A stretch of 6,873 bases of DNA from NCBI GenBank assembly GCA_049416425.1, contig JBMSHD010000106.1:1-6873 (forward strand), read 5' to 3'. The notes under the pieces were generated by a model. The model searched no databases, was not told where the DNA came from, and worked only from the letters and a program-made list of their open reading frames with translations. Within the stretch, counting starts at the first letter, position 1. Each line of letters begins with the position of its first letter. This document shows, one piece after another, positions 1 to 5,022 of the stretch. A program made the position numbers and the translations under genes. The stretch is from JBMSHD01 sp049416425 (lineage in GTDB: Bacteria; Pseudomonadota; Gammaproteobacteria; Francisellales; Francisellaceae).

Positions 1-331
1 AAAAAAATTCCTAAATATCCTTATAGGGGTAGGATGGGGTTTATGAAGCGCTTACGGTAATCACTGAGCATAAGCTTCAATCCAGTATGAGTGGCAAAGG
101 ATGTTGTTATGATAATGCTGCCTGTGAAAGCTTCTTCGGTACCCTTAAAACAGAAGTATGTGACGATGAAAACTATCAGACAGCAGAGGCAGCCAAGAGC
201 TCCCTATTCGAGTATATTGAAGGTTATTACAATCGATTGAGAAACATTCAACGATAAATTACATGACATCAGCGCAGTTCGAAGATACTATGAAAAATGA
301 CGAATCAAAGTGTCCCAAAAACGCAGGGTAG
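1..331 (+). pseudogene. IS3-family transposase, decayed C-terminal fragment
   Basis: This is the C-terminal part of an IS3-family (OrfB, DDE/rve integrase) transposase; the rest would lie left of the window. From base 60 the frame reads as a typical C-terminal catalytic block: SMSGKG, then YDNA, then CESFFGTLKTE, whose Glu is the expected third acidic residue, then EYIEGYYNRLR. A stop at 255-257 cuts this frame short. The neighbouring frame from 245 restores the family ending (HSTINYMTSAQFE) and runs to a stop at 329-331, so about one base has been lost near 240-245. Before base 60 the match is poor: this frame has a stop at 30-32. A Y-R-G codon trio at 22-30 may be the remains of the usual D-R-G with the second catalytic Asp changed, in a third frame (inference). 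The protein is almost certainly inactive. Family assignment is firm; the subgroup is not resolved. Confidence 0.88.
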
Positions 332-335
332 GTCA
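311..335 (+). repeat. Candidate right terminal inverted repeat of the IS3-type element
   Basis: Read on the minus strand, this stretch begins TGACCTACCC and ends TTTTTGGGACA, the look of an IS3-family terminal repeat with a TG tip. It lies where expected, overlapping the last codons of the transposase, whose restored frame stops at 329-331. The left partner is outside the window, so the repeat cannot be verified by pairing, and no target duplication can be tested. The IS/host junction would be near base 335. Confidence 0.6.
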
Positions 336-554
336 GAACTCGATTATGCCTATGGATGCGCATAAACAATATGAATACAATAATGGGAAGTTATTTTGAG
401 CGCGTTCCTAATCAGCTGTCATGAAGCTAAAGGTAAGCGAAAATCAATCAAATTTTAAGAAAGCAGGCATGAGTTAAAGAAAAAATACAGTGTCAATTTC
501 AAGGATGATAATAGGTTGCTGTGAAATGCAATCTAAGATGGTTGACAAAAATTA
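336..554. other. Gene-free stretch between the IS remnant and the glycosyltransferase
   Basis: All frames are broken by stops, apart from short runs of under about 25 codons that resemble nothing I know. No terminator hairpin is evident after the minus-strand glycosyltransferase stop at 555-557. The only structure seen is a short direct repeat: 16 bases at 450-465 recur at 557-572 with one mismatch, the second copy covering the 3' end of the glycosyltransferase gene. This may be decayed mobile-element or gene debris, but that is a guess. Confidence 0.5.
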
Positions 555-1409
555 TTAAATTTTGAGAAAGCATGGCTTGTTGAAGTGTAAGGATTTACAG
601 TTTAGCAAGCTTTTCTCAGGAAAAATTTTATGTGATTTTATTAAATTATTCAGGCGTTCCAGATTTTCTTGTTCGCTAGATCTATCGGCTTCTTTATGCC
701 ATAGATGAAACACTTCAGTGGCGTATTTACCTGACTTACGTTTAACGCCGGTATTTAAGATACGAATAACAAGATCTGAATCTTCATAACCCCAGCCTTC
801 AAAGCCTTCATCAAAGCCTTTTGTTTTGATGAGATCATCACGCCAAAAAGCAAGGTTACAAGTTTTGGCGCCTTGCCATTTCATTGGTTTTTTATAGCGG
901 TGCTTTTGTATTTTGATGGTTAATAGTGGCAGTATTTTATTGCTATGTTTCTTTAGATAATGAGTTAACCAGTAGAGGTGACCTTTTTGCCATATGGCTA
1001 AATTTTTAGTTAATACTCTTTGAGTAAAAGAGTGATCGAGAATGATACGATGACCAACAACAAAGTATTGTTTCTGAGCTAAATAGCGATGATTGACGAT
1101 AAAATCATGTCGTGGAATGCAGTCGCCATCTAGAAAAACAATATAGTTTCCTTTTGCTGCTTGTATACCCATGTTGCGTGCTCGTGCCGCTCGAAACCCT
1201 TTGTCTTCCTGCCATAAATGGGTTATTGGATAGCTGGCTTGGCGTTTAAATTTCTCAATCATTGCGCCTGTGTCTTCTTTTGAACCATCATCGGCGATTA
1301 AGACTTCAAAATTTTGATCGGTTTGATTATTGAGAGACATCAACACAAGCTTGAGTACTTCAGGCCAGTTATAGGTAGTCACAACAACGGAAATGAGACC
1401 TTGGTACAT
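555..1409 (-). CDS. Family 2 glycosyltransferase with galactosyltransferase-type C-terminal domain
   Basis: A 284-residue cytoplasmic enzyme predicted to move a sugar from a nucleotide-sugar donor to a surface glycan, probably LPS core or O-chain (role inferred from its partner). The GT-A fold motifs are clear: VVVTTYN at residues 8-14, ADDGS at 39-43 and DGDC at 94-97, the last being the DXD-like metal/donor site. The C-terminal half has the Glyco_transf_7C-type pattern, with CNLAFWR at 184-190, GWGYEDSDL at 205-213 and HLWH at 235-238. There is no signal peptide or membrane segment. I chose the ATG at 1409 over one at 1496. It sits one base after the stop of the upstream glycosyltransferase (TGA-A-ATG), has AAAGGG just upstream, and puts the first beta strand at the N-terminus; the longer form would overlap the upstream gene by 86 bases. 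Donor and acceptor cannot be read from sequence. Confidence 0.88.
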   Translation of the reverse strand: MYQGLISVVVTTYNWPEVLKLVLMSLNNQTDQNFEVLIADDGSKEDTGAMIEKFKRQASYPITHLWQEDKGFRAARARNMGIQAAKGNYIVFLDGDCIPRHDFIVNHRYLAQKQYFVVGHRIILDHSFTQRVLTKNLAIWQKGHLYWLTHYLKKHSNKILPLLTIKIQKHRYKKPMKWQGAKTCNLAFWRDDLIKTKGFDEGFEGWGYEDSDLVIRILNTGVKRKSGKYATEVFHLWHKEADRSSEQENLERLNNLIKSHKIFPEKSLLNCKSLHFNKPCFLKI

Positions 1410-1410
1410 T

Positions 1411-2172
1411 TCAATTACCCTTTCTTTTTTTCTGCATGTGTCTCTCCCACAGTTTAATGTATTTAAAATAGGCTCCATATGAAGAAAGTTTAGCAATTAA
1501 ATAACCTCTACTACCATCCAGAAAGCCGGCACGCATGATGAAACTTCTAAAAAAAGTCCAGTACTTGTGCATGATAGCACTAAAGAGGTTGGTTCGTTTG
1601 CCTTTCTCAAAGAGGAGTTGTGATGTTCCGTTACTATAGTCATTCATTTTTTGTAGTGAAAGCTTAATGTCATCTTGTGAATGATGCAGTAAAGTGCCGG
1701 AGAGTTTGGTTGCATTTTTTTTATTTACATCTAATCGGGCATGAACAATGTCCTGTGTCCAGTGGTGATGTGTTCGATCAAATAATCGTACAATCCAATC
1801 TCTTCCCCAATCACCGTGTTTCATGATTTTGCCGAGAAAAAAAGAGCGGCGGTGTATTTTATAGCAGGTGTTTTGGGGTGATTTCAGTGTGTTTTTTATG
1901 CTCTCTGCAAGCTCAGATGTCACCTCTTCATCGGCATCGAGCACCAGGCACCAGTCTGTGGTTAGTTGAGATATGCCGAAATATTTTTGTGGTCCATCTC
2001 CTGGCCAGCCCCGAATAATAACTTTAGCTCCTAAACCCTTAGCAATTTCAACGGTTTTATCCGTGCTGCCGGAATCGACGACGATAATCTCATCGGCCCA
2101 GATCACCGAATTGATGCAGCGGGCGATATTTTTTTCTTCGTCTTTAGTAATGATGACAACGCCAAGTGACAT
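1411..2172 (-). CDS. waaE: WaaE/KdtX-like LPS-core family 2 glycosyltransferase
   Basis: A 253-residue GT2 enzyme of the WaaE/KdtX/LgtF group. Characterised members add a beta-1,4-glucose to heptose I of the LPS inner core on the cytoplasmic side of the inner membrane. Visible motifs are TKDEEKNI at residues 9-16, VDSGSTDKT at 32-40, the donor/metal motif DADEE at 79-83, HGDWGRDW at 119-126 and LHHSQDD at 162-168. The aromatic and basic C-terminus carries the family FLDG...G...AKL...Y.KY.KLWE signature at about 217-243. Length is normal for the family (about 250-260). Start ATG 2172 places the first strand (VVIIT) immediately; the ribosome-binding site is weak. It is followed one base later by the second glycosyltransferase, so the two are probably co-transcribed from the extended -10 promoter at 2203-2211. 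The usual neighbours waaA and coaD are not seen here. The family call is strong; the exact sugar is inferred. Confidence 0.88.
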   Translation of the reverse strand: MSLGVVIITKDEEKNIARCINSVIWADEIIVVDSGSTDKTVEIAKGLGAKVIIRGWPGDGPQKYFGISQLTTDWCLVLDADEEVTSELAESIKNTLKSPQNTCYKIHRRSFFLGKIMKHGDWGRDWIVRLFDRTHHHWTQDIVHARLDVNKKNATKLSGTLLHHSQDDIKLSLQKMNDYSNGTSQLLFEKGKRTNLFSAIMHKYWTFFRSFIMRAGFLDGSRGYLIAKLSSYGAYFKYIKLWERHMQKKRKGN

Positions 2173-2202
2173 GGTTTGTTTTCTATTGGAGTTAGTGGGT
2201 GG

Positions 2203-2211
2203 ATTATACCA
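2203..2211 (-). promoter_or_regulatory. Extended -10 promoter for the glycosyltransferase pair
   Basis: The minus strand reads TGGTATAAT, a perfect TATAAT with the extended TGn element. It lies about 30 bases upstream of the waaE-like ATG, giving a leader of roughly 25 bases. At 17-bp spacing the -35 position reads ATTTAT, a poor match, which the extended -10 could offset. It diverges from the mazEF promoter. Confidence 0.6.
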
Positions 2212-2230
2212 TATTATGATAAATAATAAA

Positions 2231-2259
2231 TTGCCTGATAGAGTGAAATTAGTTATACT
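2231..2259 (+). promoter_or_regulatory. mazEF promoter (TTGCCT - 17 bp - TATACT)
   Basis: The -35 TTGCCT at 2231-2236 and -10 TATACT at 2254-2259 are separated by exactly 17 bp. Transcription would start near 2266, leaving a leader of about 27 bases before the mazE ATG at 2293. This is the best sigma70-like promoter in the window. Its -10 box lies inside the palindrome at 2252-2269. Confidence 0.7.
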
Positions 2260-2269
2260 TTTGTATAAC
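2252..2269. promoter_or_regulatory. Perfect palindrome over the mazEF -10: candidate operator
   Basis: GTTATAC at 2252-2258 and GTATAAC at 2263-2269 are exact reverse complements separated by TTTT. The palindrome covers the -10 box and the predicted start site. MazE-type antitoxins, alone or with the toxin, are known to repress their own promoter through such sites. Its use as the MazE binding site here is inferred from position. Confidence 0.6.
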
Positions 2270-2281
2270 GAAAATTTTATG

Positions 2282-2286
2282 AGGTG
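2282..2286 (+). promoter_or_regulatory. mazE ribosome-binding site
   Basis: AGGTG at 2282-2286 lies six bases before the ATG at 2293. It decides the start: the in-frame GTG at 2284 lies inside this site and would add only three residues. Confidence 0.65.
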
Positions 2287-2292
2287 TCTGTT

Positions 2293-2547
2293 ATGTCAAC
2301 CCTTTCTTTAAGACAGTCCGGCGGTGCCAATATCATCAGCATTCCGAAGAAAGTTTTGCGTATGCTCGATCTTCATACCGGAGACAAGCTGGATCTACAG
2401 ATCAAAGATAATGCCATCATTTTGACGCCCGTCAATGAGGAGCCTACTTTAGAGCAGTTAATTGCACAGAGTCCTAAATCGAGCTTTAGTGCCTTGGAAG
2501 AAGACAGGCAATGGGAGGCGGATTGTCTGAAAGGAGGCGAGTTTTGA
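2293..2547 (+). CDS. mazE: MazE/ChpS/PemI-type antitoxin (AbrB fold)
   Basis: An 84-residue antitoxin that would neutralise the adjacent MazF-type RNase and bind operator DNA. Residues 1-46 have the AbrB/MazE swapped-hairpin pattern: LRQSGGANIISIPKKVL, then a D-L-H-T-G-D turn, a KLDLQIKDN strand and AIILTPV. Residues 52-84 are an acidic tail (LEQLIAQSP, then SALEEDRQWE) of the ChpS/PemI kind, which in characterised pairs wraps over the toxin. Length matches the family (about 80-85). Start ATG 2293 has a good Shine-Dalgarno sequence at 2282-2286. The stop TGA overlaps the toxin TTG start (TTGA at 2544-2547), so translation is coupled, with antitoxin made first. Regulation is probably autorepression through the palindrome at 2252-2269. 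Confidence 0.9.
   Translation: MSTLSLRQSGGANIISIPKKVLRMLDLHTGDKLDLQIKDNAIILTPVNEEPTLEQLIAQSPKSSFSALEEDRQWEADCLKGGEF
2532..2537 (+). promoter_or_regulatory. Strong mazF Shine-Dalgarno that sets a TTG start
   Basis: AGGAGG lies six bases before TTG 2544. The only ATG nearby, at 2554, is out of the toxin frame. The site lies inside the end of mazE. Confidence 0.8.
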
Positions 2548-2879
2548 GCGTTTATGTCCCTGAGCAAGGACATATCATCTGGCTTGATTTCGATCCAAGC
2601 TCAGGAAGTGAGATTATGAAACGCCGTCCGGCTATTGTGATCACAAAGAAAATTTTTAATGCCCATACTGGATTTGCTTTTGTTGCACCGATTACAAGTA
2701 CTGAGCGAGGTAATAAATTTGAGTTGAAACTGCCAAAGCAGTGCAAGACTCAAGGCAGTATTTTGCTCTATCAGTTAAAGTCTGTTGACTTTAAGGCCAG
2801 ACAGGCAAAGAAGATAGAGCTCTGTCCTAAGGCGTCGTTAGAGCAAGTGCTGAGCATTGCGCGAGTGATATTGTCTTGA
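2544..2879 (+). CDS. mazF: MazF/ChpB/PemK-type endoribonuclease toxin
   Basis: A 111-residue toxin predicted to cleave single-stranded mRNA at short specific sequences, held inactive by the upstream antitoxin. The family features appear in order: an N-terminal strand with GHIIWLDFDPSSGSE at residues 9-23, RRPAIVIT at 27-34 holding the conserved Arg, VAPITST at 47-53 holding the conserved Thr, and the strand QLKSVDF at 77-83. A C-terminal helix at 98-110 follows. Length is normal (about 110-120) and no key residue is missing, so it looks intact. The start is TTG 2544, overlapping the mazE stop and preceded by a strong AGGAGG. An upstream in-frame start within mazE would add residues not found in the family. 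Cleavage specificity cannot be predicted. The pair is the terminal part of a two-gene operon; a weak terminator-like hairpin follows at 2945-2970. Confidence 0.92.
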   Translation: MSVYVPEQGHIIWLDFDPSSGSEIMKRRPAIVITKKIFNAHTGFAFVAPITSTERGNKFELKLPKQCKTQGSILLYQLKSVDFKARQAKKIELCPKASLEQVLSIARVILS

Positions 2880-2944
2880 TGGTTTAGAGTGCTTTTAGGA
2901 ATGTGCACAAAATAACTTCCTTAAATTGAAATCAGCAAGGCTGT

Positions 2945-2970
2945 CACGAACAAGCTCGTGCGCTTTTTTT
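2945..2970 (+). terminator. Weak terminator-like hairpin downstream of mazF
   Basis: CACGA (2945-2949) pairs with TCGTG (2956-2960) around a six-base loop. CGC and seven T residues (2964-2970) follow. The stem is only five base pairs and lies 65 bases past the mazF stop, so it could terminate mazEF transcription, though weakly. Confidence 0.4.
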
Positions 2971-3035
2971 AAAAACTACCCCGTCCGCTCCGCGTTTTCC
3001 TGCCATTCGCAGAGCTCATGGCGCTTATCACTAGC

Positions 3036-3055
3036 CGTGCAAAACTGTTTGCACG
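3036..3055. repeat. 8-bp perfect inverted repeat
   Basis: CGTGCAAA at 3036-3043 and TTTGCACG at 3048-3055 are exact complements with a four-base loop. The left arm, extended to AGCCGTGCAAA (3033-3043), is also an exact 11-base complement of the start of the second tandem unit (TTTGCACGGCT, 3100-3110), so alternative pairings with either unit are possible. No T run follows, so it is not a standard terminator. Confidence 0.6.
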
Positions 3056-3150
3056 ACTCGAGACGCTCTTCGCCCCACTTCACTAATGAAGGGGAATTGT
3101 TTGCACGGCTCGAGACGTTCTTCGCCCCAATTCTCTAACGAAGGGGAATT
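3047..3150. repeat. Two tandem copies of a 52-bp unit
   Basis: Unit 1 (3047-3098) and unit 2 (3099-3150) abut and match at 47 of 52 positions. Each begins GTTTGCACG, contains CTCGAGACG and TTCGCCCCA, and ends GAAGGGGAATT. In unit 1 the 3' half can fold: CTTCA (3078-3082 region) pairs with TGAAG, flanked by CCC/GGG with a bulged A. The differences in unit 2 weaken this inner stem. The unit is not a multiple of three, so the repeat is not protein-coding. It may be a local duplication or part of a dispersed intergenic repeat family. Confidence 0.8.
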
Positions 3151-3223
3151 TATTTCAGACACGTTTCTTGTCTTATCTTGTTTTTTAGCCACAAAAGCGT
3201 TTGTAAGCGGTGTATCTTGCTGA

Positions 3224-3251
3224 TTGAATACGCTATGATGATGACTATGCT
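3224..3251 (+). promoter_or_regulatory. Candidate ampG promoter
   Basis: TTGAAT (3224-3229) and TATGCT (3246-3251) are separated by 16 bp and lie just upstream of ampG, giving a very short leader of about 13 bases. An alternative -10, TATGAT, lies at 3234-3239 but lacks a good -35. No strong Shine-Dalgarno sequence precedes the ATG. Confidence 0.35.
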
Positions 3252-3270
3252 TGGATAGCCGATTTTAAAT

Positions 3271-4551
3271 ATGACATTTTCCGAACAATTAAAAGCCGCC
3301 ACCATTGATAGCTTCATGGCTATCTTCACCGGGCGCAAGATGCTGGTGATGTTTCTTTTAGGTTTTTCATCCGGCTACCCGCTGATGTTGACGGTATCAT
3401 CGTTGACCTTGTGGTTTTATCAAAGTGGCATTGAAATGAAAGATATCGGATTGTTGTCGCTTTTGGGAGTTCCATATACCTTCAAATATTTATGGGCGCC
3501 GCTTGTCGATCGTTTTGGTAGTCAATATTTTGGTCGGCGAAAAAGCTGGATTTTGAGCATGCAGCTTCTCATTATGATCAGCGTATTTGCCATGAGTTTG
3601 TTTACCCCCGATAAATCACCCTTTATTATCGCCATTATCGCCTTTGTCATCAGTTTGTTTTCAGCCACGCAAGATATTGCGTTCAATGCCTATCAAGCCG
3701 ATGTCTTGGCAGAGGACGAGCGTGCTATTGGTAGTGCGGTTGGGGTGATGGGATATCGGGTGGCAATGCTGACAACCGGGGCTCTGCTTATAATTATCGT
3801 CCAAGAACTGGGCGGTGACTGGCAGCTTGGTCTAAAATGCATTATGCCGTTTTTACTGTTTGGCATTATCGGTGCATTGTTGGGAAAAGAAGGCAATGTG
3901 GTCTATATGCCAAAAACGCTGACAAATGCCGTGATAGAGCCTTTTAAGGAGTATTTCAGTCGCGGCTCATTCATCGCTGCCATAACGATTTTGTTAATTA
4001 TTATATGCTATAAATTGGGTGATGCCATCGCCTTTTCACTGAATACGGCTTTTTTTGCCTCACTGGGCTTTGATAATATCACCATTGCCGTGTCTTACAA
4101 GACCAATGCGCTTGTCTTTAGCTTGATCGGCATCATCATCGGTGGCATGGCGGCAAAGGGTTTTGGGCTGTTTCGTACCTTCTTGCTGTTTAGCCTTTTG
4201 ATGGCATTGGCAAATCTGATGTATCTGTGGTTGGCGCTGATGGGAAAAAATTATTATCTGATGGTGGCATCGGTGGCGGTGGAGTATTTTGTCGGTGCCT
4301 TGGGAACCTCGGTGTTGGTGGCGATGATTCTGAGCCTTGTCAACAAAAGCTTCTCAGCCACTCAATTTGCAATCTTCAGCTCAATTGACGCTTTAGGGCG
4401 GGTATTTATCGGACCCTTTGCCGGTTACATGCAACAATACTATGGTTGGGCCGCCTTGTTTTTTGTCAGCTTTTTAGTGGGGATAGCCGTCACCGGTTTT
4501 ATCTGGTTGAATAAGCGACGCGTGATGACAATGGCGAATCTGCATGGTTGA
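3271..4551 (+). CDS. ampG: AmpG-like muropeptide permease (MFS transporter)
   Basis: A 426-residue inner-membrane transporter of the major facilitator superfamily. AmpG imports GlcNAc-anhydroMurNAc-peptides released from peptidoglycan for recycling, and in species with AmpR/AmpC it controls beta-lactamase induction; whether that applies here is unknown. Family signatures are strong: GFSSGYPLMLTVSSLTLW at residues 31-48, LLGVPYTFKYLWAPLVDRF at 64-82, GRRKSW at 88-93, SATQDIAFNAYQADVL at 131-146 and GYRVAML at 161-167. Hydrophobicity suggests about 12 membrane spans, the first near 22-42 and the last near 395-413, ending in a basic cytoplasmic tail. It is shorter than the E. coli protein (491) but resembles the many AmpG homologues of 420-450 residues. 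Start ATG 3271 is the only reasonable one. The stop abuts rlmH, which is convergent, with no terminator between. Confidence 0.92.
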   Translation: MTFSEQLKAATIDSFMAIFTGRKMLVMFLLGFSSGYPLMLTVSSLTLWFYQSGIEMKDIGLLSLLGVPYTFKYLWAPLVDRFGSQYFGRRKSWILSMQLLIMISVFAMSLFTPDKSPFIIAIIAFVISLFSATQDIAFNAYQADVLAEDERAIGSAVGVMGYRVAMLTTGALLIIIVQELGGDWQLGLKCIMPFLLFGIIGALLGKEGNVVYMPKTLTNAVIEPFKEYFSRGSFIAAITILLIIICYKLGDAIAFSLNTAFFASLGFDNITIAVSYKTNALVFSLIGIIIGGMAAKGFGLFRTFLLFSLLMALANLMYLWLALMGKNYYLMVASVAVEYFVGALGTSVLVAMILSLVNKSFSATQFAIFSSIDALGRVFIGPFAGYMQQYYGWAALFFVSFLVGIAVTGFIWLNKRRVMTMANLHG

Positions 4552-5022
4552 TTATTTATGATAGGGATGGCCTTGCAATATGCTCCAGGCGCGATAGATC
4601 TGCTCGGCAAAGATGATACGGACGATCGGATGCGGAAAGGTCATCTTCGAGAGTGATAGCTTATCATCGGCTCGCTGCTTCAGCGATTCGCCGATGCCAT
4701 CAGGACCGCCGATTAAGATGGCGACATTGGGTTTATTCTGCTGCCAATCGGCGAGTTTTTGCGCTAAACCTTCGGTGCTGATGGGCTTAGATCTGACATC
4801 TAGAATCACCAGATGATCCGCTGGATGTAATTTGGCTTCCACCGCTTTGGCCTCGTCATGAAGCCATTTGTCAATGGAGCCTGATTTGCCGCGTTTGGCG
4901 ATAGGCAGCTCAATGAGTTCCAACTGGATGCTCGAGCCTTTCAGGCGTTTTGCATAGTCGTTGAAGCCTTCATTTACCCATTTCGGCATCTTCTCGCCAA
5001 GAGCGATGAGTTTAATCTTCAT
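4552..5022 (-). CDS. rlmH: 23S rRNA pseudouridine-1915 N3-methyltransferase RlmH
   Basis: A 156-residue SPOUT (alpha/beta-knot) methyltransferase that uses S-adenosylmethionine to methylate N3 of pseudouridine 1915 in helix 69 of 23S rRNA on assembled 70S ribosomes. Length matches the family (155-160). Visible signatures are MKIKLIALG at the N-terminus, the strand HLVILDVRS at 70-78, AILIGGPDG at 101-109 as the cofactor-binding loop, LSLSKMTFPHP at 122-132, and the C-terminal knot region ending AWSILQGHPYHK at 145-156. The conserved Tyr-His of the tail is present. The start ATG overlaps the yaaA stop by four bases (ATGA), so translation is probably coupled and both genes are read from the yaaA promoter. 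In many gammaproteobacteria rlmH follows rsfS, so the yaaA pairing differs. Confidence 0.96.
   Translation of the reverse strand: MKIKLIALGEKMPKWVNEGFNDYAKRLKGSSIQLELIELPIAKRGKSGSIDKWLHDEAKAVEAKLHPADHLVILDVRSKPISTEGLAQKLADWQQNKPNVAILIGGPDGIGESLKQRADDKLSLSKMTFPHPIVRIIFAEQIYRAWSILQGHPYHK

Larger units (their letters stand above)
2903..3162. repeat. Possible MITE-like or intergenic repeat block
   Basis: The 18 bases at 2903-2920 (GTGCACAAAATAACTTCC) and the reverse complement of 3145-3162 (GTGTCTGAAATAAATTCC) match at 13 positions, sharing GTG, AAATAA and TTCC. A third copy at 6728-6745 (GTGCCTGAAATAAATTCC) matches the right end at 17 of 18 and the left end at 14 of 18. Between the two ends lie the hairpin at 2945-2960, the palindrome at 3036-3055 and the 52-bp tandem repeats at 3047-3150. 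No transposase and no clear target duplication is visible. Calling the block a single element is an inference; it may be separate repeats that happen to adjoin. The only long open frame through it (2926-3138) looks like a by-product of the repeats. Confidence 0.35.

Noticed and set aside
1410..1496. Upstream extension of the second glycosyltransferase to an ATG at 1496
   Set aside because: It would overlap the waaE-like gene by 86 bases and add a hydrophilic stretch before the first beta strand of the GT-A fold. ATG 1409 follows the upstream stop directly and has its own ribosome-binding sequence.
1973..2311. Plus-strand open frame of 112 codons
   Set aside because: It lies antisense to the start of the waaE-like gene and runs through the divergent promoter region and into mazE. 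Its translation resembles no known family.
2373..2746. Minus-strand open frames across mazE and mazF
   Set aside because: They are shadows of the two well-matched toxin-antitoxin genes on the opposite strand.
2926..3138. Open frame of 70 codons through the repeat block
   Set aside because: The 52-bp unit is not a multiple of three, so each copy is read in a different frame. Composition is unlike protein-coding DNA and no ribosome site precedes it.
3047..3150. CRISPR array
   Set aside because: Only two units that abut directly with no spacer between them, 52 bp in length, and no cas gene nearby.
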